Part shown: piece by piece, positions 52,461 to 61,446 of the stretch
Position numbering within the stretch: the first letter of the stretch is position 1
Layout of the letters: every line of letters starts with the position of its first letter
NCBI RefSeq assembly: GCF_016428905.1
Contig: NZ_JAELTQ010000016.1
Location: 1 to 61,730 of the forward strand
Direction: 5' to 3'
Source: Dyella sp. ASV24
GTDB taxonomy: Bacteria > Pseudomonadota > Gammaproteobacteria > Xanthomonadales > Rhodanobacteraceae
Length of the DNA: 61,730 nucleotides
Translations under genes and position numbers: made by a program
Notes under the pieces: model-generated
Told to the model about the DNA's origin: nothing
The model's database searches: none
Seen by the model: the letters and a program-made list of their open reading frames with translations, nothing else

Positions 52461-53021
52461 ATGAACAGTCATTCCCTGTTTCGGACGGTACTGGCATGGG
52501 TTGTGCTGATCTCGGCCACAGCGCTTTGGCTGCCGTCAGCGTTTGCGCAGACCACGACGATCAACTGCACCGGCGGTACCGGCACGGTGACATTTAATCC
52601 GGCCATGACGACGGCAATTCAGAACGTGACTGCAACGATTGACGTCAACTACCCCGATTGCTCGGGGGCCGGTGTAACCAGCGTAGCCATGCATGCCCAG
52701 ATAACGTCGCTATCGAGTTGTATTGATGGCACCGGGCTCGCGTTGGTTGCGCTCAACACTGGGCTGTTTACCGCGACGTGGCAGGGTGGAACGGGCGCTC
52801 CAACGACCACGTTTCTGCAGACGTCGCCCCTTGGCGTGCAGACGATGACCGATCAGACGGTGACTCTTGGCGCTGCTGTCAGTACGGCCGGCCGTTACAA
52901 CGGGTTGCTGCCCGCCACCATGGTGGCGACGGCATCGGACGTCGAAGCCCAACAGATTTGCCCGGGCATCAGCAGCGTTGCGATCAACGGTGGGGTGATA
53001 ACGGTCGTCGTTCCGCTGTAA
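52461..53021 (+). CDS. Secreted four-cysteine protein of unknown function
   Basis: The 186-residue product has a signal peptide (VLAWVVLISATALWLPSAFA) cleaved before QTTT. The mature part is Thr/Val/Gly-rich beta structure with four Cys in INCTGG, YPDCSGAG, LSSCIDG and QICPGISS, which could form two disulfides. The pattern (Cys, then FNPAMT, then TATWQGG, then GRYNGLLPA, then Cys) recalls small secreted beta-proteins I know mainly from actinobacteria; this is recall, not a search. AAGGAG lies 7 nt before the ATG. It has no operon partner and is bracketed by lysR-end repeats. Confidence 0.75.
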   Translation: MNSHSLFRTVLAWVVLISATALWLPSAFAQTTTINCTGGTGTVTFNPAMTTAIQNVTATIDVNYPDCSGAGVTSVAMHAQITSLSSCIDGTGLALVALNTGLFTATWQGGTGAPTTTFLQTSPLGVQTMTDQTVTLGAAVSTAGRYNGLLPATMVATASDVEAQQICPGISSVAINGGVITVVVPL

Positions 53022-53128
53022 GCCGATGGTCGTTCGAATAACGGGGCAGGTGACTTCTCCGTTAGTTGCGGCCGATGGTCAGCGGCAAGTGTGCTTCCGC
53101 GTGCGTTTATCGGCGTGCCATTGGTGGG

Positions 53129-54025
53129 TCAGGCGGGCAGCCGCTTGGCGAATTCGGCGCTGAGCCAGTCGATAAAGACGCGTACGCGTGGCGATAGTTG
53201 CCGGCTCTGCGGATAGAGCACGTAGACCGGCGATGGTGTGGGCGGAAAGTCCGGCAGCACGGTCACCAGCGTGCCGCGTGTCAGATCATCTTGCACGCGG
53301 TACGTGGGCACCTGGATCAGGCCGAGACCAAGACGCGCCGTGGCGGCGTACATCTCCGCGCCCGCCACGCTCACAGCGTGCGGCAGCAGGACATCGCGCA
53401 CGCTGTCGCCGTGGCGGAACTCCAGCGGCAGCACGCCGCCCGTGGCCGACGAGATGAAGGCCACCATCTGGTGTCCTTCGAGATCATCGGGTGTTGAAGG
53501 TGTGCCGTGGCGTTCCAGATATGCCGGGCTGGCGTAGGTGCCTTCGGGGAGCAGGGCGATCTGCCGTCCGATCATGCTGCTGTCGGTGGGTTTACCCACG
53601 CGCAGCACGCAGTCCACGCCTTCGCGTACGAGATCGACATAACGGTCGCCCTCGCCGATGCGCAGCTGGATCTCCGGATAGCGCGCGAGGAAGTCGGGCA
53701 GGCCCGGCAGCATGAAGTGCCGGGCGAGCACGCTTTGTACGTCTACGCGCAGCAGGCCAGTGGGGCGCGCACCGGTGAAGGCGGCTTCGGCTTCTTCGAT
53801 CTCCGCCAGGATGCTCAGGCAGCGTTGGTAGTAGGCCTCGCCATCCAGCGTGGGGCGCACCTGTCGGGTGGTGCGCTCGAGCAGGCGCACACCCAGGCGC
53901 GCTTCCAGCTGCTTGATGACCTCGGTGACGGTAGAGCGGGGCAGTTCCAGATCCTGCGCGGCGAGCGTGAAGCTGCGGCGCTCCACGATGCGGGTGAACA
54001 GGCGCATGGCGTCGACCTTGTCCAT
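53129..54025 (-). CDS. LysR-type transcriptional regulator
   Basis: Regulator of 298 residues. The N-terminal winged helix-turn-helix (MDKVDAMRLFTRIVERRSFT, then AAQDLELPRSTVTEVIKQLE) is of the CrgA/DsdC-like group. The C-terminal substrate-binding domain runs from about residue 90 (GLLRVDVQSVLARHF). The ATG at 54025 has GGAGG 7 nt upstream. It diverges from two short-chain dehydrogenase genes and probably controls them. Its last 76 bp are duplicated at 52088. Confidence 0.93.
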   Translation of the reverse strand: MDKVDAMRLFTRIVERRSFTLAAQDLELPRSTVTEVIKQLEARLGVRLLERTTRQVRPTLDGEAYYQRCLSILAEIEEAEAAFTGARPTGLLRVDVQSVLARHFMLPGLPDFLARYPEIQLRIGEGDRYVDLVREGVDCVLRVGKPTDSSMIGRQIALLPEGTYASPAYLERHGTPSTPDDLEGHQMVAFISSATGGVLPLEFRHGDSVRDVLLPHAVSVAGAEMYAATARLGLGLIQVPTYRVQDDLTRGTLVTVLPDFPPTPSPVYVLYPQSRQLSPRVRVFIDWLSAEFAKRLPA

Positions 54026-54139
54026 TTGTTCGCCTCCACCGAATGATGATGGCAAATTTGAGCAGATTATCCGCCCACAGGAAAAGAACATCCTCTGTCT
54101 GCGCCGACACCCGGTCGGCCCCTTCCGAGGATGTTTCCC

Positions 54140-54883
54140 ATGTCTGCACAGGCTTCCAACCCAGTCGCCATCGTCACTGGTGCCTCCCGAGGCATTGGCG
54201 CTGCCATCGCCGAGCGGCTCGCCCGCGATGGTTTCACGGTGGTCATCAATTACGCCGGTGACGCCGCCCCTGCCGAGGCGCTGGCCCGGCAGATCGAAAA
54301 CGCAGGCGGTCATGCCCTGACCGCACAGGCCGACGTGGCCGACCCGATCGCGGTGCGCCGTCTGTTCGACGCGGCGGAAACCGCGTTCGGTGGCGTTGAT
54401 GTGCTGGTGAACAACGCCGGCGTCATGCAGCTGGCGCCGATTGCCGAGTCGGATGACGCGCTGTTCGACCGCACCATCGCCATCAATCTCAAGGGCACCT
54501 TCAATACGTTGCGCGAGGCCGGCAAGCGGCTGCGCAACGGCGGACGCATTGTCAATTTCTCCACCAGCGTGGTGGGGCTGAATTTCCCGACCTACGGCGT
54601 TTACGTGGCCACCAAGGCGGCGGTGGAGTCGATGACGCACATCCTGTCGAAGGAACTGCGCGGTCGCTCCATCACGGTGAACGCCGTGGCGCCGGGCCCC
54701 ACAGGCACGGACCTGTTCCTGAAGGGCAAGACGCCGGAGCAGGTCGAGCAGCTCGCCAAGCTGGCGCCGCTGGAGCGTCTGGGCACGCCTGACGATATCG
54801 CCAGTGTCGTGTCTTTCCTCGCCGGCCCGGACGGTCGCTGGGTGAATGGCCAGGTTCTGCGCGCCAACGGCGGCGTCATCTGA
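54140..54883 (+). CDS. Short-chain dehydrogenase/reductase (classical SDR)
   Basis: NAD(P)-dependent oxidoreductase of 247 residues. It has the cofactor motif VTGASRGIGAAIAERLA, NNAGVMQLAPI, and catalytic Tyr/Lys in YGVYVATKAAVESMT. NGQVLRANGGVI is the usual C-terminal end. The substrate is unknown. ATG 54140 is preferred over ATG 54131 because GAGG lies 9 nt before it and directly touches the other. It diverges from the LysR gene by 114 bp, the usual layout for LysR control of a target gene. Confidence 0.92.
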   Translation: MSAQASNPVAIVTGASRGIGAAIAERLARDGFTVVINYAGDAAPAEALARQIENAGGHALTAQADVADPIAVRRLFDAAETAFGGVDVLVNNAGVMQLAPIAESDDALFDRTIAINLKGTFNTLREAGKRLRNGGRIVNFSTSVVGLNFPTYGVYVATKAAVESMTHILSKELRGRSITVNAVAPGPTGTDLFLKGKTPEQVEQLAKLAPLERLGTPDDIASVVSFLAGPDGRWVNGQVLRANGGVI

Positions 54884-54913
54884 TTTTTCCCTTCACTCCC
54901 TGGAGAACGCATC

Positions 54914-55813
54914 ATGAAGAACGTCATCGTTATTACGGGCGCGTCGAGTGGCTTCGGTCTGATGAGCGCGCGCGCACTCGCCCATGCAGGACACACCGTG
55001 TATGCCGGCATGCGCGAAACCGCCGGGCGCAACGCGGCACGCGTCGAAGAGATGGCGCAGTACGCGCAAGCGCATGGCGTGGATTTGCGCGCCATCGAGT
55101 TGGATGTGGCTTCGCAGTCGTCCGTCGATGCCGCGATGGCGCAGATCATCGCTAAGCATCAGCAGTTGGACGTGGTGATCCACAATGCGGGCCACATGGC
55201 GTATGGCCCGGCGGAGGCTTTCACGCCGGAGCAGTTTGCCCAGCTCTACGACACCAATGTTTTGAGCACGCAGCGAGTGAATCGCGCGGCCCTGCCGCAA
55301 CTGCGCAAGCAGGGGCGCGGGCTGGTGGTGTGGGTGTCCTCCAGCAGCGTGCGCGGTGGCACGCCGCCGTATCTGGCGCCGTATTTCGCGGCCAAGGCGG
55401 GCATGGATTCGTTGGCGGTGAGCTATGCGGGCGAGCTGGCGCGCTGGGGCATCGAGACGTCCATCGTGGTGCCGGGGGCCTTCACCCAGGGTACCAACCA
55501 CTTTGCGCATGCCGGTGTGCCGGCCGATGACGCGGTGGCCAAGATCTATGCGGAGGGCCCGACCCGTGATTTCGGCGAGGTGGCCTTCAAGGGGCTGGCA
55601 TCGCTGGAACCGGCGGATGCGGACCCGGAGGCGGTGGTCCGGGCCATCGTGGACGTGGTGGGCAAGCCGTTCGGCAAGCGCCCGTTCCGTGTGCATGTCG
55701 ACCCGTCCGAGGATGGTGCGGAGATCGTCAACGGTGTGGCTGACCGGGTCCGCGCGGAGCTGCTTCGCCGCATCGGCCTGGAAGACATTCTGCGTCCCCG
55801 CACGGTGGGCTAA
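54914..55813 (+). CDS. Short-chain dehydrogenase/reductase (second SDR)
   Basis: SDR of 299 residues with VIVITGASSGFGLMSARALA at the start, HNAGHMAYGP, and the active-site segment YLAPYFAAKAGMDSLAVSY with Tyr and Lys. The C-terminal extension (FGKRPFRVHVDPSEDGAEIV) is longer than in classical SDRs. It lies 30 bp after the first SDR gene and is probably co-transcribed and under the same LysR control. The substrate is unknown. Confidence 0.92.
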   Translation: MKNVIVITGASSGFGLMSARALAHAGHTVYAGMRETAGRNAARVEEMAQYAQAHGVDLRAIELDVASQSSVDAAMAQIIAKHQQLDVVIHNAGHMAYGPAEAFTPEQFAQLYDTNVLSTQRVNRAALPQLRKQGRGLVVWVSSSSVRGGTPPYLAPYFAAKAGMDSLAVSYAGELARWGIETSIVVPGAFTQGTNHFAHAGVPADDAVAKIYAEGPTRDFGEVAFKGLASLEPADADPEAVVRAIVDVVGKPFGKRPFRVHVDPSEDGAEIVNGVADRVRAELLRRIGLEDILRPRTVG

Positions 55814-55914
55814 GGGGCTGGCGGGCGGTGATGAACCGCCCGCCGCCGTTTCACCGAGTCGCAGGAATGATTCCGGTAAGCTACCGGGCCAAACGGTAGT
55901 CAGGCCCAATCACC

Positions 55915-57120
55915 ATGAGTCTTGCCCAACGCCGCATCCTGCTGGGCGTGTCCGGCGGCATCGCTGCTTACAAGTCGTGTGAACTGGTTCGTCGCCTGCG
56001 TGACCTCGGTGCCGAGGTGCGCGTGGTGATGACCGAGAACGCCGCGCATTTCGTCAGCGCGACCACGTTCCAGGCGCTATCCGGCCAACCGGTGCGCACC
56101 AGCCTGTGGGATGCCGAGGCCGAAGCGGCCATGGGCCATATCGAACTGGCGCGCTGGGCCGAGCGCATCCTTATCGCCCCGGCCAGCGCCGACCTGATCG
56201 CGCGCTTTGCACACGGCATGGCGAACGATTTGCTCACCACGGTTTGCCTCGCCAGTGCCGCGCCGCTCTATGTCGCGCCTGCGATGAATCAGCAGATGTG
56301 GGCTCATCCGGCCGTGCAGGCCAATGTGGATACCTTGCGCCAGCGTGGCGTGCACTTGCTCGGCCCGGCATCGGGTGACCAGGCCTGCGGTGATATCGGT
56401 TCGGGCCGCATGCTGGAACCGCTGGAGCTGCGCGAAGCCATCGTGGCCTCGTTCGGGGCGCAGGTGTTGCGTGGACTCAAGGTGGTGGTGAGCGCGGGGC
56501 CGACGTATGAAGACATCGACCCGGTGCGCTTCATCGGCAACCGTAGTTCCGGCCGCATGGGCTTCGCCGTGGCAGAAGCCGCCGCGCAGGCTGGCGCCGA
56601 CGTGACGCTGGTGGCCGGCCCTGTGAGCATGGCGACGCCGCCGGGCATCACGCGGCGCATTGATGTGCGCAGCGCCGAGCAGATGCGCGACGCGGTGGTG
56701 GCGGCATCGAACGGCGCGGACATCTATATTGCCGCCGCTGCCGTGGGTGATTACCGCCCGGCTGAAGTGGCCGACCACAAGCTCAAGAAGCGCGATGGCG
56801 CACCGCTGGAGCTGCATCTGGCCGAGAACCCCGACATCCTGGGCACGCTGGCTGCGCAAACCGTGCGCCCCTTCTTGGTCGGATTCGCCGCGGAAACGCA
56901 TGATGTAGAGCGTTACGCGCAAGACAAACTCAAGCGCAAAGGATTGGACATGATTGCCGCCAACCAGGTGGGCGGGGGTCTCGGTTTCGAGGCCGCCGAC
57001 AACGCGCTCACACTCTATGGTCCCGAAGGGGCCATCGAACTGCCGCGCGCATCGAAGACGGAGCTGGCGCGCCAGCTGGTGGCCAAGGTGGCCGAGCGGT
57101 ATCGGGCGGTGCGCGGATGA
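55915..57120 (+). CDS. coaBC: Bifunctional CoaBC (PPC synthetase/decarboxylase)
   Basis: Two-step coenzyme A enzyme of 401 residues that adds cysteine to 4'-phosphopantothenate and decarboxylates the product. The CoaC flavoprotein part shows [20 protein letters not shown], the catalytic His in [21 protein letters not shown], and the Cys loop [14 protein letters not shown]. The CoaB part begins [20 protein letters not shown] and has [13 protein letters not shown] with the conserved Lys. It overlaps dut by 4 bp, the standard coaBC-dut-algC order of pseudomonads and xanthomonads. Confidence 0.97.
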   Translation: MSLAQRRILLGVSGGIAAYKSCELVRRLRDLGAEVRVVMTENAAHFVSATTFQALSGQPVRTSLWDAEAEAAMGHIELARWAERILIAPASADLIARFAHGMANDLLTTVCLASAAPLYVAPAMNQQMWAHPAVQANVDTLRQRGVHLLGPASGDQACGDIGSGRMLEPLELREAIVASFGAQVLRGLKVVVSAGPTYEDIDPVRFIGNRSSGRMGFAVAEAAAQAGADVTLVAGPVSMATPPGITRRIDVRSAEQMRDAVVAASNGADIYIAAAAVGDYRPAEVADHKLKKRDGAPLELHLAENPDILGTLAAQTVRPFLVGFAAETHDVERYAQDKLKRKGLDMIAANQVGGGLGFEAADNALTLYGPEGAIELPRASKTELARQLVAKVAERYRAVRG

Positions 57121-57572
57121 TTGATGTCGAGCTGAAGATCCTCGACCCGCGATTGGGTGATTCCATTCCGTTGCCGCAAGCGGCCACCACTGGCAGTGCC
57201 GGTATGGATTTGCGCGCGGCCATCGACGCGCCGTTGACCTTGCAGCCGGGCGAAAGCCAGCTGGTGCCCAGCGGCATGGCGATTCACATCGGCGATCCCG
57301 GTTGGTGCGCGCTGATCGTGCCGCGCTCAGGCCTGGGCCATAAGCATGGCTTGGTGATGGGTAACCTGGTGGGCGTCATCGATGCCGACTACCAGGGGCC
57401 GTTGATGATTTCGTGCTGGAACCGTGGCTCGCAGCCGTACACCATCGCCGTGGGTGATCGCATCGCTCAGCTGCTGCTGGTGCCGGTGGCGCAGGCGCGG
57501 CTGAAGGTGGTGCAGGAGTTCGCGCCATCGCAGAGGGGCGAGGGCGGCTTCGGTTCGACCGGCATTAACTGA
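57117..57572 (+). CDS. dut: Deoxyuridine 5'-triphosphate nucleotidohydrolase (dUTPase)
   Basis: Trimeric dUTPase of 151 residues, converting dUTP to dUMP and keeping uracil out of DNA. All five motifs are visible: [42 protein letters not shown] and [10 protein letters not shown]. The length matches the E. coli enzyme. It starts inside the end of coaBC (4-bp overlap) and is followed by the phosphomannomutase gene. Confidence 0.98.
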   Translation: MIDVELKILDPRLGDSIPLPQAATTGSAGMDLRAAIDAPLTLQPGESQLVPSGMAIHIGDPGWCALIVPRSGLGHKHGLVMGNLVGVIDADYQGPLMISCWNRGSQPYTIAVGDRIAQLLLVPVAQARLKVVQEFAPSQRGEGGFGSTGIN

Positions 57573-57639
57573 GTGCGACATGGAGCGGGCGTACATGCCC
57601 GCGAATGAAGTGACCAGACAGCCTGTGTGGGGACAGGGC

Positions 57640-59970
57640 ATGGCGAAAATCTTCAACAAGGACGGCCGAGGCCTTGCCGGATCGATCGACGGGCGTCGTC
57701 TGGTTCCGTTTGCACTGGGTACCTTACTGGTGCTCGGCGGCCTGTTTTGCCTTTGGCAAACCTGGCAGATCGCCGACGAAAGCAGCGCCAACGACCGTGT
57801 GCATGCTGCGCAGAAGCAGGCGGCCGACGCCATTGCGGCGGAAATCGCCAGCGAGCGAGGCCATGTGGAAGCCGCGGTGCATTCGCTCAATCCCGACAGC
57901 ATCGTGGCCGATCCAGCCCAGGCGGCCACCGAGCTGCGCCAGCTGATTCCCCATGCGCTGGCGGTCGATGTCTACAGCGGGAGCCTGGACGAAGTACTCC
58001 ACGCAAACTACCGCGTCTTCGGTTACGGCAAGGCGGCGCAGTTGATGGCAGCCCAGACGGCCGACGGCAAGCCACTGGCGCAGACGGTGCCTGATAACAA
58101 AGGCGCACGCGTGCTCGCGCTTGTTGTCCCGGTGGGGCCGGCTGCACATCCGCAGGCCTGGGTGTGGGCGGCGCTGCCATTCACGCCGGTGCAGGAGCGT
58201 TTCGAATCCATTCCGGCGGACGGCGGCAGACTGGAGCTTCGCCAAGGTGATGACCGCGGCGACTTGCGCTTGCTTGCATCGGGCAGCGTGTCGGCCGAGC
58301 GCGAGGCCAATGGCCTCGCTGTCGATGGCAGCAGCTTCAGCATTCTCGCGGCCTTGCCGTCGGCTTTCATCGTGCTGCCGCGTGTTTGGGCGTTGACCGG
58401 GTTGCTCGGTCTGCTGGGTTTGGCCGGTGGTCTGTATTTGATTTGGATGCGTAATCGCCTGTTTGGCGAACGCGTCCACCATGATGTTGAGGAACCTGTT
58501 TTGTCGGATCTGCTCGAAACCACGCCGGAACCTGAAACGCCGGCGCCCGCCCGCATCGCCCCGCCCAAGCCGGCTCAGCCCGCACCGGTGGCGGTCGACC
58601 CCACGATTTTCCGCGCGTACGACGTGCGCGGTGTGGTCGGTAAGTCGTTGACCAAGGAAGTGGCGCGCTTGCTCGGCCAGGCGATTGGCTCGGTGATGCG
58701 CGAAAAGGGTTTGCCGGAAATTGTGATCGGCCGCGATGGCCGCCTCTCCGGGCCGGAACTGGCGGGGGCGTTGGCTGACGGTCTGCGCGATGCCGGTATC
58801 GATGTGATCGATCTCGGTGGGGTGCCTACGCCGGTCGTGTACTACGCGGCGTATCGGTTCAACACGGGCTGTGGCGTCGCTGTCACGGGCAGCCACAATC
58901 CCCCGGATTACAACGGCTTCAAGATCGTTGTGGGCGGAGAAACGCTGGCCGAAAGCGCCATCCAGGATCTTTATCAGCGCATCGCTGAGCGTCGTCTGGA
59001 AAGTGGCGGCAAGGGCAATATCCGCCACGTTGATGTCGTGCCTGACTATATCGAGCGCATCACTTCCGACGTGCAGGCCGAGCGTCGCATGAAGATTGTC
59101 GTCGACTGCGGCAACGGCATCCCCGGTGCGGTGGCGCCGCAGGTGCTGGAAGGTATCGGTTGTGAGGTCATTCCGCTCTATTGCGATGTCGATGGCACGT
59201 TCCCGAATCACCACCCTGACCCGTCCGATCCACACAACCTGGAAGACCTGATCTTCGCGGTGAAGCAGACCGGTGCCGACCTTGGTCTGGCCTTCGATGG
59301 CGACGGCGACCGTCTGGGCGTGGTGACCAAGGAAGGCGAAATCATCTTCCCCGACCGTCAGTTGATGCTGTTTGCGCGTGACGTGCTGTCCCGCCAGCCG
59401 GGCGCCACGATCATCTTCGATGTGAAGTGCACGGGTCATCTCAAGGGCGAGATCCTCGATGCGGGCGGCAGCCCGCTGATGTGGCGCACGGGTCACTCGC
59501 TGATCAAGGCAAAGATGCGCGAGACCGGCGCGGAACTGGCCGGTGAGATGAGTGGCCACTTCTTCTTTAAGGAGCGCTGGTACGGTTTTGACGACGGCAT
59601 TTATGCCGCCGCCCGACTGATGGAAATCCTTGCTGGCGATCTGGAAGAACGCACGCCGGAAGAGATTTTCGCCACCTGCCCCAAGGGCGTATCCACGCCA
59701 GAGCTGAAGGTGGAGATGACCGAGGGCGCGCATTACCGCTTTATCGAGGCTTTCCGTCAGAAGGCGAGCTTTGGCGACGCCACGCTCACCACCATCGATG
59801 GCGTGCGCGCGGACTGGCCGGACGGCTGGGGTCTGGTGCGCCCTTCCAACACTACGCCCATCCTCGTGCTGCGCTTCGATGCGGATAACGAGGCGGCGCT
59901 CACACGTATCAAGAACCTGTTTCGCCAACAGTTGCTGGCGGTGGATCCAACGCTGCAACTGCCGTTCTAA
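57640..59970 (+). CDS. algC: Membrane-anchored phosphomannomutase/phosphoglucomutase (AlgC/XanA-type)
   Basis: Sugar-phosphate mutase for exopolysaccharide and LPS precursors, fused to an N-terminal sensor-like part. The 776-residue protein has a helix at about 25-45, an extracytoplasmic region to about 240, a second helix (VWALTGLLGLLGLAGGLYLI) and a Pro-rich linker. The catalytic domain from about 320 holds AYDVRGVVGKSL, the phosphoserine loop VTGSHNPPDYNGFK, the Mg loop AFDGDGDRLG, the sugar loop GEMSGHFFF and RPSNTTP. ATG 57640 has GGGGA upstream; ATG 57580 is in frame and possible. The order coaBC-dut-algC is conserved. Confidence 0.95.
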   Translation: MAKIFNKDGRGLAGSIDGRRLVPFALGTLLVLGGLFCLWQTWQIADESSANDRVHAAQKQAADAIAAEIASERGHVEAAVHSLNPDSIVADPAQAATELRQLIPHALAVDVYSGSLDEVLHANYRVFGYGKAAQLMAAQTADGKPLAQTVPDNKGARVLALVVPVGPAAHPQAWVWAALPFTPVQERFESIPADGGRLELRQGDDRGDLRLLASGSVSAEREANGLAVDGSSFSILAALPSAFIVLPRVWALTGLLGLLGLAGGLYLIWMRNRLFGERVHHDVEEPVLSDLLETTPEPETPAPARIAPPKPAQPAPVAVDPTIFRAYDVRGVVGKSLTKEVARLLGQAIGSVMREKGLPEIVIGRDGRLSGPELAGALADGLRDAGIDVIDLGGVPTPVVYYAAYRFNTGCGVAVTGSHNPPDYNGFKIVVGGETLAESAIQDLYQRIAERRLESGGKGNIRHVDVVPDYIERITSDVQAERRMKIVVDCGNGIPGAVAPQVLEGIGCEVIPLYCDVDGTFPNHHPDPSDPHNLEDLIFAVKQTGADLGLAFDGDGDRLGVVTKEGEIIFPDRQLMLFARDVLSRQPGATIIFDVKCTGHLKGEILDAGGSPLMWRTGHSLIKAKMRETGAELAGEMSGHFFFKERWYGFDDGIYAAARLMEILAGDLEERTPEEIFATCPKGVSTPELKVEMTEGAHYRFIEAFRQKASFGDATLTTIDGVRADWPDGWGLVRPSNTTPILVLRFDADNEAALTRIKNLFRQQLLAVDPTLQLPF

Positions 59971-59972
59971 CG

Positions 59973-60003
59973 AAAAAAGCCCCGGCCTGGCCGGGGCTTT
60001 CTT
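59973..60003. terminator. Bidirectional terminator after algC
   Basis: AAAGCCCCGGC-ctg-GCCGGGGCTTT is a near-perfect palindrome with A and T tracts on both sides, set between convergent genes. Confidence 0.93.
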
Positions 60004-60023
60004 CTTGCACGGATAGCCGTTGC

Positions 60024-60677
60024 TTACTGGCCCTGGCGTTCCTTGTCCTGAGCGGCCTTCAGTTCGCGGTAGTGATCCAGATCCTGCGCGTTCTTCTGCA
60101 CTTGGGCATCGCGTGCCGTCTGCTGATGCTCAAGGGCGTCGCGCTGACGGGCCACCACATCACGCTGCTTGGTGATGCCGTCGCTGAGAAATTTGGGCAC
60201 GGGTTGCTTGGCGCGCTCCGCGTCGCCAGCACGCGTAAGCAGGTCGGTGAGCGCCTTTTCCTGGCTACGCAGATTGCTGCGCGTGGTGGCGATCTGTTGG
60301 TCCAGATTGTCCAGGCTGTCCTGTTGGGACTTCTTGTAGGCATCCTCGGTCGGATAAGCATTCAGCATCTGCATGTCGTCGCGTGCATGCTGCTGGGCCA
60401 CGCGGTCGCTGGCGGCCTTGGCATCTGCGACCTTCTGCGCCGCTGCGCGTTCTTCCGGCGTGAGCTGGCGGTCAACGTGCTGGATGACGAAGCCATGGTC
60501 ATTGACCAGGTCGTAGCCGTACTTGAGCGCGTCGGACGTGAGGCTGTCGCTGTAGTGCGGCAGGCCGGACGCATCCTTCCAGCGGTATCGATAGTGCGTG
60601 CCGGTGCCATCCTGCCCCTGTGCGTGCAGGCCGACGGTCAGCGCGAGCGACGCGATGACGAAAGCAGTTTTACGCAT
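60024..60677 (-). CDS. Exported DUF4124-domain protein with coiled coil
   Basis: Periplasmic protein of 217 residues. A signal peptide (MRKTAFVIASLALTVGLHAQ) is followed by the DUF4124 start YRYRWKDASGLPHYSDSLTS. From about residue 75 the sequence is Gln/Ala/Asp/Arg-rich and reads as a long coiled coil (QQIATTRSNLRSQEKALTDL, QRDVVARQRDALEHQQTARD). DUF4124 proteins are common in xanthomonads and have no proven role. The ATG at 60677 has GGGGGAA 6 nt upstream and starts the signal peptide. Confidence 0.87.
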   Translation of the reverse strand: MRKTAFVIASLALTVGLHAQGQDGTGTHYRYRWKDASGLPHYSDSLTSDALKYGYDLVNDHGFVIQHVDRQLTPEERAAAQKVADAKAASDRVAQQHARDDMQMLNAYPTEDAYKKSQQDSLDNLDQQIATTRSNLRSQEKALTDLLTRAGDAERAKQPVPKFLSDGITKQRDVVARQRDALEHQQTARDAQVQKNAQDLDHYRELKAAQDKERQGQ

Positions 60678-60787
60678 GACATTCCCCCTTGTGGGCGGAA
60701 AGTATAGCCGGCAGTACCGTGACACCAAGGACGTCGGCAGGGTGTCACGGTGGGTGATGTGACCGGCTTCGCCAATCACGCCTGGGC

Positions 60788-61435
60788 TCAGGCGGTGACG
60801 CCGTACCGCTCGCGATAGGACACCAGCCGCGCGTGTTCGGCGGCCAGCTCCGGGCGCTCGCCCGCATAGGCCAGCACATCGCCCAGGCTGGTGATGGCGA
60901 TCACCGGAATACCAAACTCGGCAGTCACTTCCTGGGCGGCAGACAGATCACCCTGGCCGCGCTCCTGGCGATCCAGCGCGATCAGGACGCCGGCCGGCGT
61001 GGCGCCCTGGGCACGAATCAGCGCCAGCGACTCGCGCACGGCGGTGCCGGCGGTCATGACATCGTCGACGATCAGCACGCGACCCTTCAGCGGCGCGCCG
61101 ACGAGTACGCCGCCTTCGCCATGGTCCTTGGCTTCCTTGCGGTTGTACGCCCAGGGAAGGTCGCGAGCGTGTTGGTCGGCCAGTGAGATGGCGGTGGCGG
61201 CGGCCAGGGCGATGCCCTTGTAGGCAGGCCCGAACAGCATGTCGACCTCGATGCCCGAATTCACTACGGCGGCGGCGTAGGCGCGACCCAACTGGGCCAG
61301 TGCGGCACCGGAGTCGATGCGGCCCATATTGAAGAAGTACGGGCTCTGGCGGCCGGACTTCAGCGTGAAGTCGCCAAAGCGCAGCACGTCACGCTGCAGG
61401 GTGAGTTCGATGAAATCGCGCTGGTAGTCGTGCAC
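60788..61435 (-). CDS. pyrE: Orotate phosphoribosyltransferase
   Basis: Pyrimidine biosynthesis enzyme of 215 residues that joins orotate and PRPP to OMP. It has [21 protein letters not shown] split by the usual loop, [28 protein letters not shown] (catalytic flexible loop with Lys) and the PRPP motif [16 protein letters not shown]. The GTG at 61435 is chosen because [13 protein letters not shown] is the family start; an in-frame extension upstream has no similarity. It lies 11 bp after the partial GNAT gene on the same strand. The coaBC-dut-algC-pyrE neighbourhood is conserved. Confidence 0.97.
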   Translation of the reverse strand: MHDYQRDFIELTLQRDVLRFGDFTLKSGRQSPYFFNMGRIDSGAALAQLGRAYAAAVVNSGIEVDMLFGPAYKGIALAAATAISLADQHARDLPWAYNRKEAKDHGEGGVLVGAPLKGRVLIVDDVMTAGTAVRESLALIRAQGATPAGVLIALDRQERGQGDLSAAQEVTAEFGIPVIAITSLGDVLAYAGERPELAAEHARLVSYRERYGVTA

Positions 61436-61446
61436 GGCAGCTTTCT

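Noticed and set aside
57724-59958. Minus-strand open frame of 744 codons opposite algC
   Set aside because: The algC frame has all catalytic motifs; the antisense frame is His/Arg-rich and has no recognisable domain.
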